Assembly: GCF_964019385.1 (NCBI RefSeq)
Contig: NC_088655.1
Location: forward strand, 18,997,296 to 19,061,295
Direction of reading: 5' to 3'
From: Sycon ciliatum
Lineage: Eukaryota > Porifera > Calcarea > Leucosolenida > Sycettidae
DNA length: 64,000 nucleotides
Shown piece after piece: positions 1 through 11,129 of this stretch. The position numbers were made by a program, and so were the translations under genes. The notes beneath the pieces are model-generated. The model saw only the letters and a list, made by a program, of their open reading frames with translations, searched no databases and had not been told where the DNA came from. Positions within the stretch are counted from its first letter, which is position 1; every line of letters begins with the position of its first letter.

Positions 1-600
1 TCGGGGACAAACATTACCCTCCCCGGGAAAAAATTCAAAAATTGAAGCCAATTGCAAGCATTCCGAGGCATTTGGTGCCATTTCAGTGTACATGGACTTT
101 TGATTCTGCAACAAACCACGATCGGGGACAAGGATTTGCCACGTTTGCGCTGAGATTATCGCGCTTTGTTGAAGTGTGCTAAAAAAAGGCCGAAAAAGTG
201 GGGCGGCCATGGCCGCCCCGGCCGGTGCGGTTCCGACGCCCTTGCATTGATGTTTTCATGATGTTTTATTCATATCTTCACCTTCACCCTGTTTTTGACC
301 TGATCATCTGAGTTCTATTTTTTCTACTCGCATAGTGTGAGATTCTCGATCTATACTTTTGCATTAGCTTTGTAAATTGCCGTATTTTGACATTTTCCCA
401 ATATTCCCCATAGACAACCATGATGAAAAGGGAACGAACACGTTTGGTTCTAAAATTGCTTTACTTGACTGTGTGGTTTGCGTCGGTGCTGACATCTTTT
501 TTTTATTAAGTGAGCAGATTTTTGTACCTTCTATTTAAATGGCCACGGGTAGTGCAAGGCCAACGGATTCAGCTTTTGCATTCACGATACATGGATTTTT
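1..600. other. Left-edge intron sequence
   Basis: Presumed intron of the left gene downstream of its Ig 3-like exon. A GC-rich hairpin, GGGCGGCCATGGCCGCCCC, is at 201-219. No exon was recognised. Confidence 0.4.
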
Positions 601-635
601 GGAAATGATATGCAGCACTTTAAAATGAAACTTAC

Positions 636-968
636 TGTAAACTTTGATTGTAGCTGATGCACTGACTGAGCCCTGCACGTGACTGCTATCAGCAAATCCA
701 GTCTTGTCCACCCTACTGACACAGGTGTACTGGCCACGATCTCCATACAGGATATTAGAGACAGTCAGTGTGCTGGTGTAGGATGCAGGGACAGTATCAT
801 TACCAGCGGTTGTTAGTGATGTTGTGCTCTGCATAGCCGGGAGTTGTACACCACCATGTAACCATTGTATTACTGGCTGAGGATATCCATATGAGGTGCA
901 GCGCAGTGCTGAAGATGTCCCTTCATTCAAGACGATATCACTGGGTTCACTGGTGATACGAGGTTGAA
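636..968 (-). CDS. Left-copy Ig domain exon (paralogue of Ig 3)
   Basis: A 333-bp exon is equivalent to 44584-44916, with ALRCTSYG, VIQWLHGG and DRGQYTC. It has no stop, the acceptor is TTGCTAACAG and the donor is ACA/GTAAGT. It is the last exon of the left gene visible; the gene continues beyond base 1. Confidence 0.8.
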
Positions 969-1115
969 CTGTTAGCAATGAGGAGCATATCAGAAATGGA
1001 AACCACTGATAACTGGAGATATATTAAAATGATACGTGTACAAAACGATGTTGAAGTGAATTTGATGACAAATACAAGTAGCAAGGCTACCTGTGCGCAT
1101 TTTGAAGCTTTCAAA

Positions 1116-1190
1116 GCCGATCATAGTGGCTGAAGAAATCTGAACTGTACCACCAATAGTGATGTTCTCACAATCTCATTGACAGTGGCA
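1116..1190 (-). pseudogene. Decayed Ig-exon remnant (left copy)
   Basis: On the minus strand, the bases align with the 3' part of the Ig 2 second exon: E-N-I-T-I-G-G-T-V-Q-I-S-S-A-T against V-N-F-T-L-G-G-M-V-Q-G-S-A-A-T. There is a stop codon upstream and no donor. It is a relic of an extra Ig exon between Ig 2 and Ig 3, matched in the right copy at 46018-46095. Confidence 0.5.
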
Positions 1191-1764
1191 AGTCAAATGC
1201 AAAACGTTTCTTTCACCGCTTTCTCTTGCACCTAACCAGCTGTAAGTGAATCAAAAACAAAATTTACGTGCTAATCAAGAAGTTTGATTTCGTTTCATTT
1301 GAAGAGTTGAGTATTGCATTCAACCGCTACTGGTATGAGAACTTGGTCGATTATCTGATCTGCTGTGTGTCCACAACTCTGGGATCGAGTTGATCCTCCA
1401 CATAGCTTTATTTTGATCGGTGTGCAATATCGTGCACTGTGAAACCATATTTTACATAGTAGCTTGAACGCACCTTTACCTTCACATTAATTTTACTATT
1501 CTGTTTACTGAGTCCAAAAATGATAATTTCAGTGTGCAATTTGACTGTTTTTGCTTCACTGATTTTCATACTTTGAGACAATTCAAATGCAAATCTTTTT
1601 GTTCCTATTTCTAAAAGCGTTGCTGCTCCGGCAATGGAATGATCGATCGGTGAGGCAAGTCGTTTGCAGTTCCTGTTCATTGGAAGACATAACACGATTG
1701 AAACAGCTAGCATTACTAGAATCGGACATAGCCACATCAAGGCTGACTACTATGAATTACTCAC

Positions 1765-1939
1765 CATACACAAGTAGTGTGGCTGCAGAACCCTGGACCA
1801 TACCACCAAGAGTGAAGTTTACACCATCTCGATTCTCTGCCATGCAATGGTACTGACCACGATCACTGTACTCCAGATTGCTTATCAACAAAGTTGAGTT
1901 GCCTGTTGAAAACTGAATATCTCCGGATACGTTCAGCAG
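1765..1939 (-). CDS. Left-copy Ig exon (paralogue of Ig 2, second exon)
   Basis: A 175-bp exon is equivalent to 47020-47194, with DRGQYHC and ATLLVYG. It is open, with donor GGTGAGTAAT intact. Confidence 0.75.
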
Positions 1940-2049
1940 CTGTGCATTTGCAGGTACGGGACAAAGACAATAATCTAATTCAATGTCCATGGGTTCTGGT
2001 GCAATTGGTGGTTTCAACATTCCACGGTGCAAAGCTTGAGAAAGTCGCC

Positions 2050-2425
2050 TCCTGATATAACGAACACCACGGTGCGTAGAATTGGTTCTTTATCGCCACT
2101 TGTTTTCATAGCAGACATGAAATTACATCGTACAAACATTATTTTGCGGCCTGAATGTGCCACTTGTATGGGTTTGCGAGTGTTCATTTTTAGCGTCCCT
2201 AAAGATACGGCTCCGCATAACCGAAAACAGGTCACTGCGTAGGGTCAATTTTGTAAGGGTTCAAACAGCCGTATCTTCAGGGACGCATAAAAATGAACAC
2301 TCACAAACCCATACAAGTGGCACATGCAAGCCGCTCAATGATGTTTGTACGATGTAATTTCATGTCTGCTATGAAAACAAGTGGTGATAAAGAACCAATT
2401 CTACGCACAGTGGTGTTCGTTATGG
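2050..2425. repeat. Palindromic MITE in Ig 2 intron (left)
   Basis: Two inverted arms of about 170 bases meet near 2250. Both hold the segment with CATACAAGTGGCACATGC-like sequence and the outer CACCACGGTGCGTAGAATTG. It is also present in the right copy at about 47310-47670, so it inserted before the duplication. Confidence 0.7.
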
Positions 2426-2555
2426 GGAATAGCTCACAACATCACGAACTTTGCTTCATGTGAATTTTGTTTGTTGTGTGGAGTCATCTGTATCGTGAAA
2501 ATCCTGTCGACCCTTGTATTGTTGAAGATTTGCAATGAACATATTCAACTCTTAC

Positions 2556-2677
2556 CTTTCCATCCTTGTACCATGTTATTCGAGCTGCTGGGACCGCATA
2601 CATGTTGCAGTCAAATCGAGCTGTTGCTGTTTCTGATGAGCTAACATCTAGAGGGGGTCTCACTTCACTAGGTGGAA
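2556..2677 (-). CDS. Left-copy Ig exon (paralogue of Ig 2, first exon)
   Basis: A 122-bp exon is equivalent to 47822-47943, with F-D-C and R-I-T-W-Y-K-D-G-K. Both splice sites are preserved. It is separated from the next left-copy Ig exon upstream (4879-5211) by a private LINE insertion. Confidence 0.75.
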
Positions 2678-3279
2678 CTGTAATCACATAAGATGAAAAT
2701 AGAATGATTAACTGTATCTTCTCTAATTAAAGAAACACTTGCAGACTTGTCACGTAGAAATAATATGGTACAGAGACCACCATGTGAAGTTCATACACCG
2801 TCCGTAGAGGACTCAATAGGCAAATACCGGGATGCACAGACAGCAGAACGAGCAATTGAGGTTTCGTAACTCCGAGTTTCACAAACTTAATCGATCATCA
2901 GGTACTGACCCTGCCGTAAGAGTACTGATATCTACATGCACCTATGCCATGGAGACCATCAGTGTTAGTCTCAGACTTATGATTGTCAGACTATTACTGT
3001 CTGCAAAGCCATTGGCAGACTAAGCATAATTTTAAATGGACATTTAGAAGACGATGAACCACAATTCACGCTCTTTACCAACATCTTGAAAGTTTTCACT
3101 TGTATACTTTCAAACCCTATCGTCACGTGAAATACAGGCAAAACACATGCAACTTTAAATGCAGGAAGACAATGTACAGTGAAGAGGTGATAGAAACAGG
3201 GTTGTTTTATCTCTTCCTTGCGCTGTTACTATCACCTCTTTTCTTTACTTAATCCCTCGTCCATGTTAATTTGATTTTA

Positions 3280-4668
3280 GTAGTAGTAGTATTGACATAT
3301 CCGCGGCAAGCCGCTTATGTACAACGGCATGGGAGAGGATAACAAAAAATGAAAATATATTGTTGGGGAAATCCACGCTATTATCGAATATTCAACAATG
3401 ACGGGTGTGGGGTTATACCAAATTCCCATAATGTGGAAGTACGTTATTATTGTTGAAAGCACTAGGTGATCTGCACTCTACAATGTGACCTGTGCGATTA
3501 TATCGTTGAATGATTGCCTGTTCCGAGCCACCAAACGCAGTGTCTCCAGGTCCTTCAGACTCCGGAGACGCATGGACGTTGCCTTGGCTAATTCGTTGTC
3601 TATCACCACTGGTAGGGTGATGCGCGGGCGTCCGAGCCAGCCCCGATTCTGTCGCTGGAAATACGCTGTCATGCTCACCTGTGCTGGAGTTGCTTCAGGG
3701 AGGCGTAGAATATGACCAAACAGTTTCCACCGTGCTCTTCTGCTTAGTACGGACATTGGCTCGGCATTGCAGCGGGTATATAGGTCTGTGTTGGTGATAA
3801 TTTCCGGGTAAGATATCCCTAATAGACGGCGGAGCTGCTTTCTGTGGAACGCATCCATTGCTGTAGCATCCCGGGATGAAAGCACCCACACGCCACAGTT
3901 GTAGGTCAAAATAGATAGCACAAATGCATCAAACAACCTCAGGCGGGTTGCTTCAGAGATAACTTGTCTCCGCATCCACAGGTTGACAAGTGTGTTGAAG
4001 GCAGCTGCGGCTTGCTGGCGCCGGCGCTTGAGGTCTTCTGTGACTCCGTACAGTGAACCAAGCAACCGGGTGGACCTCCATCGTTCCTCACCTCTTCTTG
4101 CAACAGCCTCTTCTTGGTATAGATGGGTCCACTCGGTCTTGGTAGGGTTGATGTTGAGGTTCCACTCATTGAAAACTACCTCTGCCTCTGTTAGTGCGCA
4201 CGCTAGATGTTGACGGTCCGTGGAGTACAGGTTAACGTCGTCCATGTATGCTGTTTCGCAAGGTATGGACATATCGACAGTCGTGTAGGCTGTCCCTCCA
4301 ATATTCAGTATGGCAGGTCTTGGCGATATCCTGGGACGCAGGCAACGCATTGTCGCTTCGAGATAACAGGTGAATAGCACCGGCGACAAACTATCTCCTT
4401 GTGGGATGCCTATTGATGTTGAAAATTCTGCCGAGAGCGCATTCTTTATCTTCACTCTTAGCCTTGTGTTGTGCAACAACATCTCCACCATTCGTACCTC
4501 ATCTGTGTTAACTATTTGTTTCATTACCTCCACCAATCTCCCCCGCCGCACTGTGTCGAACGCCTTGCTCATATCCATTCCAAGGACCGTACATTGCCAC
4601 TTGAAACGTTCAGCCTTGGCTGCCAGCCACCGGCCACACCAGACAATATCCGCGGTACTCCGACCCGG
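3280..4668 (-). mobile_element. 5'-truncated LINE with 11-bp TSD
   Basis: This non-LTR element is on the minus strand, flanked by perfect copies of ATTTGATTTTA at 3269-3279 and 4669-4679. The 5' end is cut inside the reverse transcriptase at N-P-G-R-S-T-A-D-I-V, typical of incomplete target-primed insertion. The 3' end is a (TAC)n tail. The right segmental copy at about 48.54 kb shows the unoccupied site, so this inserted after duplication. Confidence 0.85.
3478..4668 (-). pseudogene. LINE reverse transcriptase, 5'-truncated
   Basis: The frame is open for about 397 codons to a TGA/TAG-type end. Motifs in order are G-R-S-T-A-D, M-D-M-S-K-A-F-D-T-V, I-P-Q-G-D-S-L-S-P-V-L-F, the catalytic Y-M-D-D-V-N, and L-N-I-N-P-T-K-T-E-W. 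The thumb region and a C-terminal arginine-rich tail follow. The RT core is uninterrupted, but the N-terminal part (endonuclease, ORF1) is missing, so the copy is dead on arrival though young. The clade is not assigned. Confidence 0.8.
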
Positions 4669-4878
4669 ATTTGATTTTACCTATATTTAAAGTGACGATA
4701 AGGTTGAAAGTATACTAAAGAAAACGTTCCAAGATTTTGAAAAGCCTAAGGTGTGCCTTTCGTCACAGTACTATGGCATTATTGTTTCCAAGGAATCTGT
4801 TAATAAATTAACGAATTTGAAATGGCGATAGTTTTAATGGCCTGTTTTAAGTTTGCCTAGGATGGCTTATCCACTTAC

Positions 4879-5211
4879 CGAATATCTTGAGATCGGCTAG
4901 GGAAGTTGCATCCGGAGCTCTAAAATTTGCTGCGAGGCATGTGTAGGATCCTTTGTTGTTGACGTCAGTGACATTATGGAGAAGTAGAACAGATCTTTTC
5001 CCTTGACTTCCTCTCTGAGTAATATTGTCGTTGGTGAAGGTTTCTTCGGTGATGGTCACTGCTGCTGATGTGGAGAGAATGGCTCCATTGTACAGCCATG
5101 TCAGGGTTGGAGCTGGTGAACCACTGGCATCGCATGTGAATGTTGCTGAAGAATACTGGTTTACACGTAGCTGTGCGGGTGGATTTACGATTTGGGGAGG
5201 CTCTGATGGAA
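4879..5211 (-). CDS. Left-copy Ig domain exon (paralogue of Ig 1)
   Basis: A 333-bp phase 1-1 exon is the counterpart of 49351-49683. It has A-T-F-T-C-D-A-S-G, TLTWLYNG and KGSYTC, no stop codon, and the same acceptor and donor. It belongs to the left gene, which runs off the window's left edge. Retention of frame and splice sites suggests it is still coding or duplicated recently. Confidence 0.75.
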
Positions 5212-5747
5212 CTAGCAAAAGAAATGAAACAATTTACGACTGTAAGTGTAGAACTTTTCGGAGGTTCTTTCTAAAATGACTCCATTCCAGCATCATTGTA
5301 TTGGAGGATTAGCGGAGGCCATTGCCAAATTTCGCTCCACTTAATTCACCAGGTAACATCATCATTATCGCTACCGCCACTTAATTTCTTCAGTGACATA
5401 GGGATCATTGCCATACTGCCATAATTACTGCCAGGGGTGTACCATCATATGAATAAACCAGGAACAGATGAATAAAACCGTCAGATTCTGATCTAGGTTG
5501 CACATGGTAATGCTTACCATTCCTCTGTTGATATTGTTTTACTTTAATTCGCAGAATCGAAGGTGCAGCAACCTCAAATGCATGGGAGAAAATGTGTACG
5601 GTACGTATATATAAACTGCACAGACGCAATGTTGTAAGAGAATTCGAGGAGATGATGTTCAGAAAATAGGTTTGGGAGATATTTGTCTCCTGTCATTAAC
5701 TAACGGAAATCTGTCTGAAATGGAGCAAAGTGTTGATGCAACTGTTA

Positions 5748-6058
5748 ACAAAATCACGGTTCGCGTGAGGCTCGGCTGAAAGCCGCTTTTTCCGCATCCG
5801 TAGGAACGCCACCACCCTTCAAGGATCAAGGCGCAGATGCAGCTCCTAAAGCGGTGGGACGTGATTAGATCTGCTCACGAGCAAGTGGTCGAAGACCGAA
5901 ATCCCATCCACTGCATCCATGTTTTCCTCGTGCCGGACCACGAGTTCCCAATTAACTGTAGGTCGCAGGACGGATGGAAAATACTCCTTCAGCTTCCAAG
6001 TAGAACTTGTACCCTCTGTTTCTCAATCGTGGTCTTAGACCATCCCACTATTCCTGCC
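5748..6058. mobile_element. SINE-like element with 11-bp TSD
   Basis: A 311-bp insertion is flanked by TGCAACTGTTA at 5737-5747 and 6059-6069. The right copy (about 50.21 kb) has the single uninterrupted target. Related sequence occurs at about 10.89-11.12, 31.38-31.55, 37.73-37.82 and 50.81-51.07 kb, sharing a segment with GAACGCCACCACCC and CATCCATGT. It is non-coding, and I did not find clear A/B boxes. Confidence 0.65.
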
Positions 6059-6083
6059 TGCAACTGTTAGAGTTAACTCAATT

Positions 6084-6339
6084 TGTAATAGATATCATAA
6101 GTAGCTTTGAAATGACACACCCTCTCAACTGAGAAGAGCCTTGTTTTATACCACAAGGTGATAGAGAGAACACCAACGAGAATGTTAGAAGAACACCAAT
6201 GAGAATGTGAGAAGAACACCAATGAGAATGTGAGAAGAACCGAAGTGTCAAGTAGGAAGGAAGTGTGAATACTGTCTGCACAACAGCGGGGTGCGAAATG
6301 CATGCAATAAATCGATAGGTAAAGGTGAGAACTATCACA
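6084..6339 (-). repeat. Gypsy 3' LTR
   Basis: This 256-bp LTR is equal in length to 10424-10679. It contains three short tandem copies of an AGAAGAACACCAATGAGAAT-type unit. The small divergence from the other LTR suggests a moderately old insertion. Confidence 0.85.
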
Positions 6340-6356
6340 CTACTCCCCTCCCATTC
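6340..6356 (-). promoter_or_regulatory. Gypsy polypurine tract
   Basis: The minus strand reads GAATGGGAGGGGAGTAG immediately before the 3' LTR, as expected for the plus-strand primer of an LTR element. Confidence 0.65.
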
Positions 6357-6359
6357 AAT

Positions 6360-7594
6360 TTAGTTCTGAAGATACTGCCTCAATGGCAAGATTGGTGATC
6401 CGGATTCATCCATCAAGTAGGTTGCACGCTCCCAGTTCGGCTCATCGTAGCCCTTCCATTTTACCAAGTACTGCTGCTTTCCGCGGTGAATTTGATGAGA
6501 AGCCACTTCTTTGACAATGAAACGCTCATTGTCATCAAGGTCAATTATGGGTGGTGGAGCTGGTGACTGAGGATTGAGCTCATGAGTAACGAACAATTTC
6601 AGTGCAGCTGTGTTGAACACCGGATGGACACGACATGTTCTTGAGAGGTCCAACCGCATAGTCGAGCCAGATGCCTTCTTGACTGTAAATGGACCGAACC
6701 AGCGTGGTCTCAGTTTGGCGCAAGGCTGATCTCGTGATACTAACGTGGTTATATGGTCCCTGTGGACCATCTCTTCACCCCCCACCTTGAATCTTGAGTT
6801 CCGTCTTGACCGGTTGGCGTAGAACTCTTGGCTTCGGATTGCATCCTGGATGCTGTCCTTTGCTACTTGCAGTGCCGACTTCTGGCGATTGACCCATGAT
6901 TGCGCCTAATGCCAAGTTGAAACCTCCGCCTGGAGAAGGGCGTCTGCAGCAGACAACGAATGTTCGCCGTAGTTTTATATAGAATGGAGTATCACCTGTA
7001 GATCCTTGAACCATGTCGTTGTAAGCAAACTCGCATATCGGCAGAAGTTCCTCCCAATTAGTCTGCCAATGGTTAACTGCTGAACGAAAGATTTGACCTA
7101 TTGTCCGATGCACTCGTTCCTTTAGCACCATCAGTCTGTGGGTGATTGGCAGTTGAAAAGTCGAAGCGAATTCCCAGCTGCTTGAAGACATCACGGTAAA
7201 GCTCGGCAGTGAAACGAGGATCACGGTCGCTCACAATGGACTTACTGAGACCGTGTAGGCAATAGACATTGCGCATGTACAGATCAGCCACACCCTGTGC
7301 GTCTATAGAAATCTTATTGGCAACGAAATGGGCTTGCTTAGTCAACCGATGGATGAAAGTCAGAATCGCATCACTACCCTGCGGTGTAGTTGGAAGGCCG
7401 GTAATAAGATCCATGCCAATGCATTCCCATGGCACTTGCGGTACGGGCAACGGCTGGAGTCGATTCTCCCTTGGTTTGTCTCCCTTTGTACGCTGGTATG
7501 TTCGACAGGCCTTCACATACGCTGTCATGACATAGGTTGAGCAACTTTCTCCGCAGCGGTCCAGCCGGAATGCAAAGCCTCCACTCAGGGTCAT
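6360..7594 (-). pseudogene. Gypsy integrase and chromodomain, frameshifted
   Basis: Frame 7073-7594 holds the integrase core (C-R-T-Y-Q-R-T-K-G, W-E-C-I-G-M-D-L-I-T-G-L, S-D-R-D-P-R-F-T) up to NHPQTDG. The frame then shifts to 6775-7224, and again to 6360-6785. The last frame ends with a chromodomain: Y-L-V-K-W-K-G-Y-D-E-P-N-W-E-R-A-T-Y. The chromodomain places the element among chromovirus-type Gypsy elements, where it directs integration to marked chromatin. Confidence 0.8.
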
Positions 7595-7663
7595 CCTTCA
7601 AGTAGAGCTGCTTGCTGGAGGCATCCCAGTGGTAACGCTGCTGCAGCTGGTCGTCCTGATCAG

Positions 7664-8248
7664 TCAATCCGGTGTAATAGTGCAGCAGAACTTATCGGCT
7701 GCATAGCCGCTTGCTAACAGATTTTGGAACTGTTGTTCTTGCCTTACGGTCACCTCGACGCTGGCGATAGACCGGGACAATGCATCTGCAATGTTCTCCT
7801 TGCCGGGTTGGTGGACAATGCTGAAATTGAAGTCTGCCAGGAAGTCAATCCACCTATCTTCCCGTTTAGACACATTGGTCTTGGTGCCTAGATATTTCAC
7901 ACCTTGGTTGTCTGTGATAACTTCAAACTGTTCAACTAGATACAGCTTCCATGGTCTCAAAACGTGGACGACAGCTAGCGTTTCTCTTTCCATTGCTGTG
8001 TAGTTTACTTCTTTTGGGCGTAGTCGTCTGCTGGTGTAGGCGACTGGGAGCCAATCACCATCTTCCTGTTGAAGTAAGACACCACCAATGGCTGTATCGC
8101 TAGCATCCGTCACCACACGGAACGGTTGTGCAACATCAGCCAAACGCATAACTGGTGCAGATACGAGTGCTTGCTTCAGCATGTCAAAAGCATTCTGCTG
8201 TGATGAACACCATACAAAACGGGAATGCTTTCCAGTAGGTGTTTCCAA
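7664..8248 (-). pseudogene. Gypsy RNase H segment
   Basis: A 194-codon open stretch has T-D-A-S-D-T-A-I-G-G-V-L-L-Q, Y-T-S-R-R-L, Y-T-A-M-E-R-E-T-L-A-V and the end I-V-H-Q-P-G-K-E-N-I-A-D-A-L-S-R. This is the RT thumb/RNase H region of Ty3/Gypsy polyproteins. It is separated from the RT by a frame break. Confidence 0.8.
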
Positions 8249-8351
8249 AGGCCATGCAATTGATGCATATTCCTTAATGAATCGCCGGAAATAATTGGCG
8301 AAACCCAGGAATCAACGAATTTCAGAAACAGACTGTGGTGGCGACCACTCG

Positions 8352-9181
8352 TCAACAGCTTCTCCGGATCTGGATTGGACGGAGAACATCGTTCATCAGG
8401 CCCATGAATGTTGCTGGTGCATTTGTAAAGCCGAACCCCATCACACGGAACTGGTTTTGGCCGAACGGGGTGTTGAGTGCGGTCTTTGGTATATCTTGCT
8501 CTCTAACTCTGACTTGGTGATAACCTGACATTAGATCCAGCTTTGAGAAATACTTTGCTCCACGTATGGTATGAAATAGATCGTCGAGATTTGGCAGACA
8601 GGCTTGCATCTTCACGGTAATGTTGTTTAGAGGTCTCCAGCCGCACACCAGCCTCAGCAAACCGTCAGCCTTCTTAACAAGGAAGACGGGTGCGCAATAC
8701 GGTGATCTGCTGGGTTCGATGAAGCCGTGCTTAAGCAGTTTCTCGAGCTGTTTCTGCAGTTCTTCGAGTTCTGGCTGTAAGAGACGGTACGGAGGTCGGG
8801 AGGGTGGCTTGGCATCAGGATCCACATCAATTTTTGATTGGTTCTCCGACTCGGCGGCAGGTCCATTGGTAGTTCCTGCAGAAAACAGCTGCCGTGCTTG
8901 TTGAGATTCTGCTCGAGTTCGGCACGCTGCTCCTTGTCCACCATTATTTTCATTTCCTTATTGTCCCCTGCGCCGCCGTCCCTTTCAATTTTCACAATTA
9001 CACATTCCGCTCCCTTCTTCAGTGCCCTCCGAGCCTGTTTGATACTTATAAATTTTGTGGGGTAGGCTTCATCCGTCTCCGCTAAGGGGGGTTTGTCGGG
9101 TTTGTCAGACACGCATGTCGCTGTCAGATCACGACCTCTCTCCCGATCGGACAGCGTGACACGGTTGTTGGCGAAGTCCAC
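8352..9181 (-). pseudogene. Gypsy reverse transcriptase, N-terminal part
   Basis: The linker frame (8654-9181) and RT frame (8352-8825) overlap with a shift. The RT shows PPYRLLQPELEELQ, FIEPSRSPYCAPVFLVKKAD, K-L-D-L-M-S-G-Y-H-Q and F-T-N-A-P-A-T-F. The frame breaks before the Y/F-x-D-D catalytic box, so the enzyme is inactive. Confidence 0.8.
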
Positions 9182-9390
9182 TTACGGGTTAGTACGAGAC
9201 AGCCACGGCTTGCCCAGTACTACGTCGTATCCTTCCAAGGGTATAACTGTCAGCTGCTCCTAGGATTCGTGGTCTCCGATTTCCAATCGAAGCCGTGGCG
9301 TCACAGTCTCACTGAGCAGCTGTCTTCGCCCATCAGCCATGGTCAGGGAGATTTGATTCTGGATCTCAGACGTGGTAATACAAGCTTCAG

Positions 9391-10415
9391 CTATCCACCG
9401 TTCCGAAGCGAAATTGTGCGTTGAGCACCAGAATCAATGAGGCACCTCGCTGAATGTCCTCCGATACGCGCTTCGGTAACGAGGAGATCACGTTCATGAT
9501 CGGACCAGGCTTCAGCCTTCTCGACTTCGAGCACTCCAAGCTCCGCCAGCGGTCGTGCTCCTATGCTCGCTGGCGGCCGGCGTTTTGGGTGAACATGGTG
9601 AAGCCGTCCAAAAAATTCCGTGCTATATGACCAACTTCCTTGCAACGGAAGCATCGATTTTCCCGTACCAAACGCATTCGCTTTGCAGGAGGTAAGTGAA
9701 ACCGACACGGCGTCGTTTGCGTGCCTTCCCGCTGCGTAGATCCGTGCACTTCACGCAGTTCCTAGTCCTCAGGAGCGTTCAGGACCTGGGACGACTTTCC
9801 ACTCAGACCACTGGGAAAATCACATACAGTGTACGCATGCCCCACTGCGTCTGCCAAGGTCTCCGGGTGGTGCTGTTTCACCTCCTTTTGAACAAGCGGG
9901 TCAGCCAGGCCCTCCGTGAAAAGTAACGCCTTGGTCAGCACATCCAGTCCAGAGGCCGAAAGCGAGGTATACTCCGCAATGTAGTCTTCCAAGCTACCTG
10001 TTTACCGTGCTCGTACTACCAATAGCCGTGTCTACTCCTCTTCATGTTTCTCTTCAAATGCGCCCTTGAGCTGCAGTTTCAACTGTTTAGTAGTCGTTGA
10101 TCTACCGTCTTCCTACCACAATGTCATCAGCCAACGGCGGGCGCTGCCATCCAGGAACGATGCCACATTTCCCACTGGATCGGCAGGCTGCTGGCTTCTT
10201 AGCGCTTCTTCCACCACAAATAGCCACTCGTTGAATTCCGCCGGTTTGCCAGTGTACGGAGGAGGATCCCAATGGCGAAGCCTTCCTTCTGGAGTCATCT
10301 CCTTGGGTTGCCAAGCAGCTCGGTGGAGACGACTTGCTATCTTCCAAGTGAGCACACATCCCGAGATGAATGCCAACGCGAAGGCACAAAGCTCCAGAAC
10401 AGAAACCATACTCAT
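9391..10415 (-). pseudogene. Gypsy gag and protease, frameshifted
   Basis: Gag-like frames (10113-10415 and 9762-9992) hold R-H-W-D-P-P-P-Y-T-G and W-L-F-V-V-E-E-A. A zinc knuckle, C-F-R-C-K-E-V-G-H-I-A-R-N-F, follows at about 9.66 kb, with the last Cys changed to Phe. The protease is read near 9.42-9.5 kb as C-L-I-D-S-G-A-Q with the catalytic D-S-G. The parts are in different frames, so no full gag could be made. Confidence 0.75.
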
Positions 10416-10422
10416 GCTACCA
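10406..10422 (-). promoter_or_regulatory. Gypsy primer-binding site
   Basis: Directly inside the 5' LTR the minus strand reads TGGTAGCATGAGTATGG. It begins TGG and resembles the complement of the 3' end of initiator tRNA-Met (TGGTAGCAGAGGATGG) with a few differences. Confidence 0.5.
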
Positions 10423-10423
10423 A

Positions 10424-10679
10424 TGTAATAGATTGCATTAGTAGCTTAGAAATAACACACCCTCTCAACTGAGAAGAGCCTTGTTTAACAGCACAAGTTG
10501 ATAGAGAGAACACCAATGAGAATGTGAGAAGAAAACCAATGAAAATGTGAGAAGAAGACCAATGAGAATGCGAGAAGAACCGAAGTGTCAAGTAGGAAGA
10601 AAAGGTGAATACTTTCTGCACAAGAGAGGGGTGCGAAATGCATGCAATAAATTGATAGGTAAAGGTGAGAACTATCACA
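10424..10679 (-). repeat. Gypsy 5' LTR
   Basis: The partner of 6084-6339, also 256 bp, with the same internal tandem units. It should hold the promoter of the element. Confidence 0.85.
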
Positions 10680-10884
10680 CAATTTGTCTCAGATATACCC
10701 TGAACTCAAATTTGTGACGGAGCGGATATTATAACGAATACAGTCAACTTTGCGTATAACGACACTCGGCGGGGCATCAGAAAAGTGTCCTTATTCACGA
10801 AGTGTCGTTATACCAGTAGTTAAAAAGATAATTATATTACAAGTAAAATAAAAACATTAGAAAGGTAAAGCACTGTGTTTTTTG

Positions 10885-11125
10885 TTAAACTCCAACTCAC
10901 AACGGCCACTAAAACCTGGGAATCTAGCAGCATTTGCAGTGCCTAACGGTGGGGGGGTAGGTCTCGCATCTACTGGCACAAGTACCGATAACCCCCATTG
11001 CCTGCATCCATGTATCCCTGGTGCCTGGCCACGAATTCCGAGTTGACTTTGAATAGCTGCACGACTGGAAAACTCGCCCTCAGGTAGGGCTTAAACCAGG
11101 TATCTCTTCCATCTCAATCAGGATG
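10885..11125. repeat. SINE-like repeat copy
   Basis: Non-coding sequence is related to 5748-6058 and shared with 50.81-51.07 kb through the segmental duplication. It contains CCTGCATCCATGTATCCC. It was present before the duplication. Confidence 0.5.
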
Positions 11126-11129
11126 CTTG

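Larger units (their letters stand above)
6084..10679 (-). mobile_element. Gypsy LTR retrotransposon with chromodomain
   Basis: A 4.6-kb element on the minus strand has two 256-bp LTRs (6084-6339 and 10424-10679) that begin TG and end CA on the coding strand. It is flanked by the 5-bp target duplication CAATT (6079-6083, 10680-10684). Gag, protease, RT, RNase H, integrase and a chromodomain can be read in order, but with several frameshifts and stops. A polypurine tract (6340-6356) and a primer-binding site (10406-10422) are recognisable. The right segmental copy has the empty site at about 50.23 kb. Confidence 0.9.
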
